A program made the translations under genes and the position numbers. A stretch of 64,000 nt of DNA, taken from Veillonella rogosae JCM 15642. GTDB lineage: Bacteria > Bacillota > Negativicutes > Veillonellales > Veillonellaceae. The notes below the pieces were generated by a model. It searched no databases, was not told where the DNA came from, and saw only the letters and a list, made by a program, of their open reading frames with translations. Shown piece after piece: positions 25,039 to 34,488 of this stretch. The stretch is from positions 1 to 64,000 of the forward strand of contig NZ_PPCX01000004.1 of NCBI RefSeq assembly GCF_002959775.1, written 5' to 3'. The first letter of the stretch is position 1. The number at the start of each line of letters is the position of its first letter.

Positions 25039-28000
25039 ATGAGCCATGATTATTCTGAAGAGAAACTAGTTCAGGATAGTGCTTGTGATGTGCTACAGAA
25101 TAAATTGGGGTGGAAAGTTGCATATGCATATAATACTGAGCAACTCGGAGTAGATGGCACATTTGGTAGGACTAGTTATAAAGAAGTCTTATTGACCAGA
25201 GAAATACGCAAGGTCCTTAAACGACTAAATCCTTGGATTAATGAACAACAAATTATAGAGGCGATTACTAAATTAACTCGTAGAATATCAACAGCATCCT
25301 TACTACAAATTAACGAAGAGAAATACAACTATCTTCGTGATGGTATTCCTGTAACAGTTAAGCGTTCTGATGGGAGAACAGAGATTAAAAAGGCTGCCAT
25401 TATAGATTTCAATAATGCACGTAATAATGAATTCTTAACGGTAAAGGAGCTTATTGTTTATGGTGATTTGTATAATCGGCGAGCAGATATTGTTGGCTTT
25501 GTGAATGGTATTCCTTTGCTGTTTGTTGAGTCGAAACGGCCGGATATAGATGTACGAAATGCGTATGAGGGTAACTATAAAGACTATCTAGATACCATTC
25601 CACAATTATTTTATTACAATGCCTTTGTAATGCTTTCTAATGGTTTAGAGGCGAAGGTTGGTACTGTTGGTAGTAAATATGAATTCTTTCATGAATGGAA
25701 GCGGCTAGATGAAGATGAAAAAGGAAGTGTAGCTTTTGAAACTATGCTTCTTGGTATTTGTAATAAGGAAAATTTTCTTGATTTGCTAGAGAATTTTATC
25801 CTCTTTGATCATTCTGACGGTCGTACTGCTAAAATATTAGCTCGGAATCACCAATATTTAGGTGTAAATAAGGCGGTAGAGGCGTATGCTGATAGAAAAT
25901 TAAGAGCTGGTAAACTTGGGGTCTTTTGGCATACACAAGGTTCTGGCAAAAGCTATTCTATGGCTTTTTTTGCACAGAAGATACGTCGCAAGATGGCATG
26001 TTCACCAACCTTTGTAGTGCTTACAGATCGAGAAGAGCTGAATACACAAATCAGTGATACCTTTGAAAATTGTGGCATTCTTGGTAAGGATAGTAAGGCA
26101 AAACAATGTATTGCCACTAGTGGTGAGGATTTAATTAACAAATTAAAGGGGAATCCTAGTTTTATCTTTACATTGATTCATAAGTTCAATAAATCTGATG
26201 TAGAGCCGATTTATCCTGATCATGACATCATTATCATGTCTGATGAGGCCCATCGTAGTCAGTATGGACTGTATGCAGATAATATGATGAAACTATTGCC
26301 AACAGCGGCCCGTATTGGGTTTACTGGTACACCATTACTTTCATATGATAATATTACAGAACGTACCTTTGGTGGCTATATATCGGTCTATGATTTTAAA
26401 CGAGCTGTTGAAGATGGCGCTACGGTGCCATTGTATTATGAAAATCGTGGTGCTAAGCTAGATGATTTACAAAATCCAGAGATAACTGATGAGATTCTTG
26501 ATGCTATCGAAGCAGCAGATTTAGATAGCGCACAACAAGAGAAGTTAGAGAAGGAATTTGAAAAATCAATTCATATTCTTACTGCTGAGCCAAGACTTCG
26601 CTCTATTGCTAAGGACTTTGTACGACATTATTCCGATGTGTGGACTAGTGGTAAAGCCATGTTTGTGTGCTTAAATAAAGTTACCTGTGTTCGTATGTAC
26701 GATTATGTACAGGAATATTGGAAAGAAGAGATTAAGCATCTAAAAAAACAAATTAAAGCATCGACACAACAAGAAGCACAAGAACTAATACGCAAACTAA
26801 AATGGATGGAAGAAACGGATATGGCTGTTGTTATCAGCCAAGAACAAAATGAAATTCAAACATTTAAAGCTTGGGGTCTAGATATTGAAACACATCGACG
26901 GAAAATGGTAAAACGAGACCTCGATAAAGAGTTTAAAGATTCAGATAATCCATTACGTATTGTGTTTGTATGTGCTATGTGGCTTACAGGCTTTGATGTT
27001 AAATGCTTGTCCTGTTTATATCTAGATAAACCATTAAAAGCACATACCTTAATGCAAACAATTGCTCGTGCTAATCGTGTTAATGAAGGAAAGAGCAATG
27101 GTTTAATAATTGATTATATTGGTATTGTAGACGCACTTAAAAAGGCGTTGGCTGAATATACTGCAAATGTTGGTAATCATGATGGCGTAGATCCGACCAT
27201 CGATAAAGAGAAGCTCGTTTCTCGCATACTAGAATTAATCAATATGGTAATATCCTTTTTTAAACAGAAGGATATATATATAGAAGATTTTTCTGATGCT
27301 AAAATTAATGCTTTTGATAGATTATCTAATTTAAATAAGGCCGCCAATGCTGTCTGTGATACTGTAGCAGATAAACAAACCTTCACTGCTTGTGCATCAG
27401 AGTTGCATAAGTTGATGAAATATATTGAGCGTGATGATATTTCTGTGGATACACGAAGAGTGTATGAGACCATTGCAGCAATACATCGGATGTTAAAGCC
27501 TAAGCGCCGAGATGTAGATACTACTGACTTGATGGTTACTATTAATGCGATTATTAGTGACCATATAGGGATGAAAGAATCTCTAGGGCAAACAGAAGAT
27601 GCAGTCGGTTCAGCGTATATAACTCGTATTGATATAAGTGCTATCAATTTTAATATTCTGCGTAAAGAGTTTACGAGGGTCAAACATAAGAATTTACTAT
27701 TCAATGATTTAGGTGATTTTATTGAACGTAGTTTGGATAGACTGGTAGCAGCTAATCCTAACCGTAGAGATTACTATGAGCGCTATAGACAAATTATTGA
27801 AGAGTATAACTCTGGAAAAGACCGTACTAATATAGAAAAAACATTTGAAGCATTAATACAGTTAGTAAAAGAGTTAACGGAAGAAGAATCCCGCTATATC
27901 CGTGAAGGATTTACCACTGATGATGAATTGGCTATCTTTGATTTGTTAACAAGAGGCAATCCTAATAAAGCAGATATTAAGAAAGTAAAAGCGACTGCTA

Positions 28001-28203
28001 CAGAGATGTATACCAAAATAACAGAAGCAATTTCTAAGATGGATCACTGGACGGATAAAGATGAAACAACAGCAGAGATACAAAATCTAATTCGTGATAT
28101 CCTTTGGAGAGAACTTCCAGAAAGCTATGATGAACAACAAATAGAAGTTTGTCGTGGAGATGTCTTTGAGTATGTATATACTAGATTTGGGTATATGGCA
28201 TAG
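25039..28203 (+). CDS. hsdR: Type I restriction-modification system, restriction subunit
   Basis: A 1054-residue translocase-nuclease. The nuclease region has D150 and ESK (164-166) in a PD-(D/E)xK arrangement (RADIVGFVNGIPLLFVESK). The motor has Walker A TQGSGKS (299-305), DEAH at 402-405 and a GFTGTPL motif III near 434-440. The C-terminal part is helical and would contact the M and S subunits. It follows hsdS by 13 bases with an AAGGAGG site. All key motifs are intact. Confidence 0.95.
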   Translation: MSHDYSEEKLVQDSACDVLQNKLGWKVAYAYNTEQLGVDGTFGRTSYKEVLLTREIRKVLKRLNPWINEQQIIEAITKLTRRISTASLLQINEEKYNYLRDGIPVTVKRSDGRTEIKKAAIIDFNNARNNEFLTVKELIVYGDLYNRRADIVGFVNGIPLLFVESKRPDIDVRNAYEGNYKDYLDTIPQLFYYNAFVMLSNGLEAKVGTVGSKYEFFHEWKRLDEDEKGSVAFETMLLGICNKENFLDLLENFILFDHSDGRTAKILARNHQYLGVNKAVEAYADRKLRAGKLGVFWHTQGSGKSYSMAFFAQKIRRKMACSPTFVVLTDREELNTQISDTFENCGILGKDSKAKQCIATSGEDLINKLKGNPSFIFTLIHKFNKSDVEPIYPDHDIIIMSDEAHRSQYGLYADNMMKLLPTAARIGFTGTPLLSYDNITERTFGGYISVYDFKRAVEDGATVPLYYENRGAKLDDLQNPEITDEILDAIEAADLDSAQQEKLEKEFEKSIHILTAEPRLRSIAKDFVRHYSDVWTSGKAMFVCLNKVTCVRMYDYVQEYWKEEIKHLKKQIKASTQQEAQELIRKLKWMEETDMAVVISQEQNEIQTFKAWGLDIETHRRKMVKRDLDKEFKDSDNPLRIVFVCAMWLTGFDVKCLSCLYLDKPLKAHTLMQTIARANRVNEGKSNGLIIDYIGIVDALKKALAEYTANVGNHDGVDPTIDKEKLVSRILELINMVISFFKQKDIYIEDFSDAKINAFDRLSNLNKAANAVCDTVADKQTFTACASELHKLMKYIERDDISVDTRRVYETIAAIHRMLKPKRRDVDTTDLMVTINAIISDHIGMKESLGQTEDAVGSAYITRIDISAINFNILRKEFTRVKHKNLLFNDLGDFIERSLDRLVAANPNRRDYYERYRQIIEEYNSGKDRTNIEKTFEALIQLVKELTEEESRYIREGFTTDDELAIFDLLTRGNPNKADIKKVKATATEMYTKITEAISKMDHWTDKDETTAEIQNLIRDILWRELPESYDEQQIEVCRGDVFEYVYTRFGYMA

Positions 28204-28249
28204 GATTTTATAGTTTTAATATATTTTGATAGTATATTAAAATATTAAT

Positions 28250-28276
28250 AAGAGGCTACTTACGTAGCCTCTTTCC
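28250..28276 (+). terminator. Terminator after hsdR
   Basis: AGAGGCTA and TAGCCTCT arms around CTTACG, followed by TTCCTTT. Confidence 0.8.
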
Positions 28277-28333
28277 TTTGTATAAATGGAGAACAAGGCT
28301 TATGTATTTAAGAAATCTTTCTAGGAGGACACT

Positions 28334-28642
28334 ATGGATTTAAAAGAAGTCAACTTACTTTCAAAAGAAATAAGAAATAAATATTTTGAACTAGAAAAAG
28401 AGATACATGGTTCTGTTTGGTCAGTAGAAGAAGATGCATTGGCATTCTTAACTGATGCGGGCTTAGTGGGGCGATTGACTATGGATAACCAAGGTCGGTG
28501 GCCTAGTGCAGACAAAGAATTGTTACCATCTAAAATCGGCGAATGTGTATGGTGGTTAGCAATCCTCGCGGAACGCATGGATCTAAGTTTTGAGGAATGT
28601 GTAGAAATGTTTCTTACTGAAAGATTAAAAGATCTGAAGTAA
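28334..28642 (+). CDS. MazG-like nucleotide pyrophosphohydrolase fold, active site degenerate
   Basis: A 102-residue all-helical protein with AGGAGG at 28322. The layout suits a MazG-like fold: helix 1 NLLSKEIRNKYFELEKEIH, helix 2 EEDALAFLTDAGLVGRL, then KIGECVWWLAILAERMDLSFEECVEM, which fits the E-L-G-D-v-l-W-y-L helix. The metal-binding EExxE is not obvious in helix 2, and E-x-x-D reads I-G-E-C, so activity may be lost or altered. It sits directly after the restriction operon but has its own ribosome binding site and follows a terminator. Confidence 0.55.
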   Translation: MDLKEVNLLSKEIRNKYFELEKEIHGSVWSVEEDALAFLTDAGLVGRLTMDNQGRWPSADKELLPSKIGECVWWLAILAERMDLSFEECVEMFLTERLKDLK

Positions 28643-28745
28643 GTTTATAATAGTCAAGATACTACTCTTAACCCTCATGCGTGCAAAAGTCCCTAAAGAG
28701 TGATACAATATAGATTATATATTCATTTTTAGAAAAGAGGCTATT

Positions 28746-30347
28746 ATGGAACGGATTCAAGATCTTGTGTACACACATGTGCAGGGTGGCCAGTTTAGAT
28801 GGGTCACTGTCAGCACATTGATGCTCGCATTGGGCACGATATTGCATTTGGTGAGCCCTAGTGTGGCTGGGGTAACGCCGAACTGGACGATTGCTACGTA
28901 CTGCGTAGCTATTTTATTGACTCGTCCAAGTTTGAGTCAAACGTTGGGGATTGGCCTTGTAGCGGCCCTCATCAATGTTTTGACATCTAAGTCAGCATTC
29001 CCTTATGGCAACTTGTTGTCTGAACCAGGTGGTGCGTTGACAGCAGCTCTCGTGACGCGCGCTATGTTGTCCGTGAAGTTCCGTAAAATCGGTGGCTTTG
29101 ATTTAACGCCAATCCTATCTGGCTTCTTAGCGACTGTTGTATCTGGCGGTATCTTCGTTACCATCTTGTGGAAAGTATTGGGCTTACCAGACAATGTATA
29201 TATGTATGGTATGTGGCCGATGGTTCTTATCGTAGGCGCTTTGAACGGTGCCATTACGCCAATCTTGTACATTCCGGCGCAACGTCTATTCTCTAAACGA
29301 GGCATGTTGCCGAGTGCAGAGGAATTGGGCTCCGATCACAGTCATTTGACAATCTTGCCTGAGCGCCAAGCTAAGATTTCCATTGAACACGTAAATTACT
29401 ACCATCCTAAGGCGACTACACCATCTCTTGAAAATATCAATCTCGATGTCCATGATGGTGACTTCCTCGTTGTGACAGGTCCTGCAGGTTGTGGTAAAAG
29501 TACTCTTTGCATGGCTATGGTAGGGGCTGTGCCTAAATTCTACGGTGGCCGCCTTGAAGGCATGGTGTTCGTAGATGGTAAAGCGACTACACAAATGGAA
29601 ATTCCAGAGTTAGCGAACCATATCGGTGTGGTTCTCGCTGATTACGACACTCAACTCGTAACGATGACAGTTCGAGAAGAAGTAGCCTTTGCCATGGAAA
29701 ATCGCGGTTATGACCGTGACACCATCAAAGCACGTTCTGAAGAGGTGTTTGCACAAGTTGGTCTTATCGGCTTAGAAGATCGCAAAATTACTAGTCTATC
29801 CGGTGGTCAACGCCAACGTTTGGCGATCGCTTCCGTATTGGCTACGAACCCAACTGTTCTTGTTCTTGATGAACCAACTAGCTCCCTCGACCCAGATGGG
29901 ACTGCCGAATTATATCGCCTCGTAGGTGATTTAAATCAAAAACACGGTATTACCGTTGTCGTTATCGACCATGACTTACACGCTGTATTGCCATATGCAA
30001 ACCGCATGGCTCTCATGGTGGATGGCTCTATTGCTTGTGATGACGATGTGCCAACTACGCTTCGTTACATGTACGAACACAATATTCACGTTGATGCGTT
30101 GCCATCCGTGTTCACCACGTATATGGAACTTGAACAAGCGGGCTTCCACAGCGATGAGCCTTGGCTCAGCATCGAGTCTGCTATCAAGGGCTTGCACCAA
30201 ATTGAAATGGCTCATGCCATTCAAACTGAGGTGCATAGTGAAAGCAACTCTGCCAATAACCAAACAAATACTACTGCAGTAGAAGATAGAAAACCTATTC
30301 AACGCGTTGATGATGTACAAGGAAAGGACGGTGGCGCTCATGCTTAA
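28746..30347 (+). CDS. ECF transporter S component fused to an ABC ATPase
   Basis: A 533-residue fusion. Residues 1-190 form a membrane S component with five or six spans that resembles TrpP-like proteins (LALGTILHLVSPSV, VAALINVLTSKSAFPYGN). Residues 205-440 form an EcfA-type ATPase with Walker A GPAGCGKS (245-252), signature LSGGQ (351-355) and VLVLDEPTSSLDPDG. A C-terminal tail of about 90 residues is polar. Followed by a second ATPase and an EcfT gene, it is a complete ECF importer. Tryptophan as substrate is only suggested by the TrpP likeness. Confidence 0.85.
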   Translation: MERIQDLVYTHVQGGQFRWVTVSTLMLALGTILHLVSPSVAGVTPNWTIATYCVAILLTRPSLSQTLGIGLVAALINVLTSKSAFPYGNLLSEPGGALTAALVTRAMLSVKFRKIGGFDLTPILSGFLATVVSGGIFVTILWKVLGLPDNVYMYGMWPMVLIVGALNGAITPILYIPAQRLFSKRGMLPSAEELGSDHSHLTILPERQAKISIEHVNYYHPKATTPSLENINLDVHDGDFLVVTGPAGCGKSTLCMAMVGAVPKFYGGRLEGMVFVDGKATTQMEIPELANHIGVVLADYDTQLVTMTVREEVAFAMENRGYDRDTIKARSEEVFAQVGLIGLEDRKITSLSGGQRQRLAIASVLATNPTVLVLDEPTSSLDPDGTAELYRLVGDLNQKHGITVVVIDHDLHAVLPYANRMALMVDGSIACDDDVPTTLRYMYEHNIHVDALPSVFTTYMELEQAGFHSDEPWLSIESAIKGLHQIEMAHAIQTEVHSESNSANNQTNTTAVEDRKPIQRVDDVQGKDGGAHA

Positions 30348-31152
30348 GGTTGAAAATATCCGCTTTGGCTATGTGCCATCTGTAGACATCTTCCGTGATG
30401 TGACTTTCACCATCGAAGGGGGCGAATATATTGCCATCGGTGGTCGCAATGGTTGTGGTAAAACGACTATCACTCGTTTGCTCGTTGGTCTTGAAAAGGC
30501 GAACGAAGGTCGCATGTACTATAACGGCACGAATATTACGTCTATGCCGCCATCTAAACGGGGTCAATTTATTGGTTATGTATTCCAACAACCAGATCGC
30601 CAAATGTTCAGACCAACAGTAGCCACAGAGGTTGCCTTTGGTCCTGAATCACTAGGTCGCAGTAAATCCGAAGTGAAACGCATCGTTGATGAAGTGTTGG
30701 AGCGTACAGGTATCGCTCACTTGCGTGAAGCCTATCCTCCAACATTGCGTCGCGGCGAAAAGCAACGCGTTGCTATCGCTTCTGCACTAGCAATGCAATC
30801 AAAAATCCTCATCCTCGATGAACCAACAAGTGGTCAAGATGGTAAGGAAACTAAAGAGTTGTTAGCTCTATTGCGTCAACTTAATCAAGAAGGCATTACG
30901 ATCCTTCTTATTACACATGATATGGAAATCATGGCTAGCGAATGTAGCCGTGCACTCATCATGGGTAACCAAACCGTTGCCTTTGATGGCAGTCCAGAAG
31001 AATTATTCAAGAAGTCTACGGATGAATTGCAAGACCTAGGTCTTACAAAACCGCCAAGTGTGGAACTTTCACTAGCGGTACCATCCCTAGGCTATTGCAA
31101 ATCCATGGATGAATTGAAATCTAAGTTAGTGGCTCAGTTGAGCGGAAAATAG
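30340..31152 (+). CDS. ECF transporter ATP-binding protein (EcfA'), altered signature
   Basis: A 270-residue ATPase. Translation is placed at ATG 30340, which overlaps the end of the fused gene; an upstream in-frame ATG at 30307 would add 11 residues inside that gene. Walker A GRNGCGKT (35-42) and VFQQPDRQMF are intact, with ILILDEPTSGQD. The signature is LRRGE at 136-140 rather than LSGGQ, so in a heterodimer with the fused ATPase only one composite site should be canonical. The EcfT gene follows after 9 bases. Confidence 0.88.
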   Translation: MLKVENIRFGYVPSVDIFRDVTFTIEGGEYIAIGGRNGCGKTTITRLLVGLEKANEGRMYYNGTNITSMPPSKRGQFIGYVFQQPDRQMFRPTVATEVAFGPESLGRSKSEVKRIVDEVLERTGIAHLREAYPPTLRRGEKQRVAIASALAMQSKILILDEPTSGQDGKETKELLALLRQLNQEGITILLITHDMEIMASECSRALIMGNQTVAFDGSPEELFKKSTDELQDLGLTKPPSVELSLAVPSLGYCKSMDELKSKLVAQLSGK

Positions 31153-31161
31153 GAGGGACAT

Positions 31162-31830
31162 ATGGAACGTTTAGTACCGTTAACAAAAATCTTGATGACC
31201 CTCGCCGTATCCGTGTGGGCCATTCTATTGCGCGACTGGGCATCGTTATTGGCTTTGGTCGTTGTAGAGCTGGGCGTGTTATTTGTAGCTGGTTTGCTAT
31301 TTAAACAACATAAGGCAGTGTTGGCTTTGACTAGCTTTGCTGTATTCCTTGGTGTTATCCAATTCCTTGGTAGCGGCGATGTAACATCTGCCATCGTATC
31401 CGGCTTGCGTATGCTTGCGATGACACTTGTATTCATTTGCTTATTAGCAACTACAAAATTGCAAGACCTTACAGCAGCGCTCGTAACACAATGCAAAATT
31501 CCTTACGAATATGCATTTATGTTCACTGCAGCACTTCGCTTTGTGCCTGATTTCATTGCTGAAAGCCATGCTGTACAAGAGGCACAAGCATGCCGTGGTT
31601 TATCCTTAGAAGGCAACTTCTTGAAGCGCATGAAATCTTACGCATCTGTAATCCAACCATTGCTTTTAAAATCCTTGGGTCGCTCCGAAACAATGGCGCT
31701 GTCCCTAGAACTACGCGGCTTCGGTGGACCTACACATAGCTTTGCCGCATCTGTAGGATTGAAAACTGTGGACTATGCTGTGATTGGTGCTTTGATTGTT
31801 ATTACAGTGCTTTTATTTCTAGTAGTTTAA
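31162..31830 (+). CDS. ECF transporter transmembrane coupling protein
   Basis: A 222-residue EcfT/CbiQ-type protein with about five spans. The two coupling motifs are present in the cytoplasmic helices: EAQACRGLSLEG near residue 138, and SLELRGFGG near 185 (Ala/Ser-Arg-Gly type). They contact the two ATPases. AGGAGG precedes the start. It is the last gene of the ECF operon. Confidence 0.9.
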   Translation: MERLVPLTKILMTLAVSVWAILLRDWASLLALVVVELGVLFVAGLLFKQHKAVLALTSFAVFLGVIQFLGSGDVTSAIVSGLRMLAMTLVFICLLATTKLQDLTAALVTQCKIPYEYAFMFTAALRFVPDFIAESHAVQEAQACRGLSLEGNFLKRMKSYASVIQPLLLKSLGRSETMALSLELRGFGGPTHSFAASVGLKTVDYAVIGALIVITVLLFLVV

Positions 31831-31867
31831 TCTTCTCATATATTTACAATTAAAACTTAAATACATA

Positions 31868-31906
31868 AACTGAGTGGTAAAAATTGATGTTTTTACCACT
31901 CAGTTT
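31868..31906 (+). terminator. Terminator of the ECF operon
   Basis: AACTGAGTGGTAAAAA and TTTTTACCACTCAGTT arms around a 6-base loop, followed by TTG TTG-type T-rich sequence. Confidence 0.9.
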
Positions 31907-32085
31907 TGTTGTATTGGGGATATAGAAGTAAAATATGCAATTTTTACTTCTTAAAAATGCAGAAATGTGAAATGGTATGTACTATGAACAGTTTATCCTT
32001 TTTCTTGCGTATGTGTGCTCTTTTTATATATTATGTTAAATAGAAATAATGTTTTTTAGGATATCCACAATTTTGAGGAATACTT

Positions 32086-32586
32086 ATGAGTGAATTAGTA
32101 ATACGACCAATTACAAAGGATGATATAGCATCTTGTTTAGATATTTATAATTACGAGGTTGTAAACGGTGTAGCTACCCTTGATCTTGAGCCACGTACGT
32201 TGCCAGAGTGGCAGGCGTGGTATGAGGCTCATCAAACGTCTGAGCACTGCATTTTTGTGGGCCTTATAGATGATGTAGTTGTAGGCTATGCATCGCTTTC
32301 ACCGTATAGAACAAAGGATGCTTTCAAAAGTACCGTCGAATTATCTATCTACATTCATCAAGAGTATCGCGGCAAAGGCGTGGCGTCTAAATTGATGGCC
32401 CATATATTAGAACATGCTAAACAAACGGAAACATTACATACGGTGGTATCTGTCATTACGGCAGGAAATGCAGCTAGTACGGCGCTACATGAACGGTTTG
32501 AATTTACTTACTGTGGTCTAACACCGCAAGTTGGTTTCAAACATGGTAAATATCAGGATACCGAAACATACGCATTATTGGTATAA
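32086..32586 (+). CDS. GNAT acetyltransferase, phosphinothricin acetyltransferase/MnaT type
   Basis: A 166-residue N-acetyltransferase of the PAT/YncA group. The N-terminal block LDIYNYEVVNGVATLDLEPRT, the acetyl-CoA loop YRGKGVASKLM and the end block GFKHGKYQDTE are typical. Known members acetylate methionine analogues or phosphinothricin. The true substrate here is unknown. The gene is monocistronic, and an upstream 255-base gap holds only the ECF terminator and A/T-rich DNA. Confidence 0.88.
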   Translation: MSELVIRPITKDDIASCLDIYNYEVVNGVATLDLEPRTLPEWQAWYEAHQTSEHCIFVGLIDDVVVGYASLSPYRTKDAFKSTVELSIYIHQEYRGKGVASKLMAHILEHAKQTETLHTVVSVITAGNAASTALHERFEFTYCGLTPQVGFKHGKYQDTETYALLV

Positions 32587-32710
32587 TAAAACGTAGATAA
32601 TAATACATATATAAACTAGATATATTAATTGATATGTTAATCAGATATATTAATAAAGTACAGATGAAAGATAAGGGTTCGCTACGGGTTAGGGCGAATA
32701 GGGTGATTGA

Positions 32711-33574
32711 ATGAACATGAAAGATGAACGACAGTTCGTTGGCTATAGCAAGTATCGCAGCCGACTTGTGGACGGTCATGTACATACAGAATTGTGTCCC
32801 CATGGTAGTGGCGATCGCACTGCGTTGATGATTGAAAAGGCCATCGAGTTGCGCATTGAAAAGGTGTGTCTCACTGAGCATGCACCATTGCCTGCGGGAT
32901 TTGCTGCTGAATACGGTGGCGATAAAAAGGCTTATAACACGGCGTCTTTGAAATTGAATCAAGTAGATTCCTATCTAGAATTAGGCCGTCAATTGCAACG
33001 TGCTTATGGCACGCATATCGACATCTCCCTTGGCTTTGAAGTGGATTACATTCCAGGCTTTGAGACGGATATTCAAGAGTTCCTTGATCGCTACGGTCCG
33101 TTGACGGATGATAATATTTTATCTGTTCACTTTATGGAAGGCGTTAATAATGCCTTTTATTGCTTAGACTACAGCCCTAAAGAATTTGAGCGTGGCTTTG
33201 GTCCGTGGATTCAAAAGCAATATGAGTTATATTACAAATATTACTCTACTGTGCGCCAAGCCGTGCGCGCTGACCTCGGTGAATATACGCCAAAACGAAT
33301 TGGTCACTTTGATTTGATCAAGAAATACCAACACCACTTTGGTTTTGAGCGGCACTTGGATCGCCGCAATGCGCAGGTGGTAAGCGATATCTTGCATATT
33401 ATGCGCGTACAAGGGCGCGAACTAGACTACAACATGAGTGGCTTCTTCAAAGCAGATTGCCGTGAAATGTATCCAAGCCGCTTCATCCAAGGCATGGCAG
33501 CCGTTATCGGTGTGCCATTCGTACTTGGCTCTGATGCACATAGCGTGGCAGATATAGAAAAAATTTGGGGATAA
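32711..33574 (+). CDS. hisK: Histidinol-phosphatase, PHP family
   Basis: A 287-residue PHP-domain phosphatase (HisJ/HisK group) that dephosphorylates histidinol phosphate. The metal-binding start DGHVHTELCPHG at about residues 20-31 and the LTEHAPLP block near 56 are typical, and SDAHSVADIEK near the C-terminus completes the metal site. It lies upstream of a hisC remnant, hisH and hisF, but a terminator and two unrelated genes now separate them. An alternative start is ATG 32717. Confidence 0.85.
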   Translation: MNMKDERQFVGYSKYRSRLVDGHVHTELCPHGSGDRTALMIEKAIELRIEKVCLTEHAPLPAGFAAEYGGDKKAYNTASLKLNQVDSYLELGRQLQRAYGTHIDISLGFEVDYIPGFETDIQEFLDRYGPLTDDNILSVHFMEGVNNAFYCLDYSPKEFERGFGPWIQKQYELYYKYYSTVRQAVRADLGEYTPKRIGHFDLIKKYQHHFGFERHLDRRNAQVVSDILHIMRVQGRELDYNMSGFFKADCREMYPSRFIQGMAAVIGVPFVLGSDAHSVADIEKIWG

Positions 33575-33578
33575 TTAC

Positions 33579-33638
33579 AAAAGGTCTATACTTGGCTCTG
33601 TTCTATGTAACATATGGGTGAAAGTATAGGCCTTTTTT
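33579..33638 (+). terminator. Terminator after the histidinol-phosphatase gene
   Basis: AAAAGGTCTATACTT pairs with AAGTATAGGCCTTTT (one G-U), followed by TTTTTT. Confidence 0.85.
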
Positions 33639-33691
33639 ATATATTACCGTGATTTAGATGCACAGAATCGTTAAGTATTATAGGAGATAAT

Positions 33692-34081
33692 ATGAATTAT
33701 AGTGCTGGAACATATATAATAATTTGCGTATTTTTCATATACTTATTCGATGTTTTTAAAGTGCAGTCTTTTCGATTAAATAATATTGATTTAAAGAAGA
33801 GTGTAGCAATTAAAATTTTTCAGTTAATAAAAGGTCTCGCTGTGGTAGCATATACTGTAATTTCTTGGGGACAGACCTTGTGGGGGACAAGAGTATTCGC
33901 AGTAATCTTTTTATTGGCAGTATTAGGTGATATTTATTCTAGAAATAAAGTTGCTAAAGCGGTTACAGATTTATCGGCTTCTGAAAAAGAACGTTTATGC
34001 CGTTCTGCTAACATGCTTTATCTTTATTTCATTCCGTATATGCTAGTCTGTATGACTGTAATTGTTTTTATGAATTTTTAA
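33692..34081 (+). CDS. Small membrane protein of unknown function
   Basis: A 129-residue protein with about four hydrophobic segments (residues 6-24, 45-58, 67-80 and 108-127). Between spans 3 and 4 there is a polar loop (SRNKVAKAVTDLSASEKERL). The base composition is more A/T-rich than the flanking his genes, suggesting foreign origin. AGGAG precedes the start. No family recognised. Confidence 0.7.
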   Translation: MNYSAGTYIIICVFFIYLFDVFKVQSFRLNNIDLKKSVAIKIFQLIKGLAVVAYTVISWGQTLWGTRVFAVIFLLAVLGDIYSRNKVAKAVTDLSASEKERLCRSANMLYLYFIPYMLVCMTVIVFMNF

Positions 34082-34119
34082 TGTATTAGCTAATTAGGCA
34101 TTTTAGAGGAACAGAACGT

Positions 34120-34488
34120 ATGGAGATAATACTTAAAATCCTAACCCTTATTATGTTTATTGGTATACTCTATAATAGTAGACAACGCAAGAAGTATGAT
34201 GAATGGAAGGAAAAGGAAAATCAAGCCATATATGATTTGGGCCAGATTTTGGCGTGTGACAGAGCACAAGCTAAGTTTGTAATCGATCAACTAGGACGTT
34301 ATGCAGTACCCATTGATGTGGTAGTTGCCCCCATGTCTGTTATCTCTATCCATGGTGAAAGTATGAATGGATATTCCTTTTCTTATAATGAATTAAAAGG
34401 CTGTTTTACTTTAAATGATAAGTTTGAAATAACAAATTTGATTTATAATGATGTAGATCTTCTACATCAGGGTGTGTTTGCCCTATAA
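34120..34488 (+). CDS. Small membrane-anchored protein of unknown function
   Basis: A 122-residue protein with one N-terminal membrane anchor (about residues 3-18), a charged helix (RQRKKYDEWKEKENQ) and a soluble domain. It starts 39 bases after the previous gene and may be cotranscribed with it. Its last codons overlap the start of the hisC remnant at 34475, so the gene probably arrived by an event that replaced the 5' part of hisC. No family recognised. Confidence 0.65.
   Translation: MEIILKILTLIMFIGILYNSRQRKKYDEWKEKENQAIYDLGQILACDRAQAKFVIDQLGRYAVPIDVVVAPMSVISIHGESMNGYSFSYNELKGCFTLNDKFEITNLIYNDVDLLHQGVFAL

Noticed and set aside
28334-28642. Active MazG pyrophosphohydrolase
   Set aside because: The expected EExxE and ExxD metal ligands could not be placed, so it is listed only as a degenerate fold match.
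28643-28745. Riboswitch ahead of the ECF operon
   Set aside because: The gap is only 100 bases and no known aptamer core (thiamine, folate, cobalamin, T-box) was recognised.
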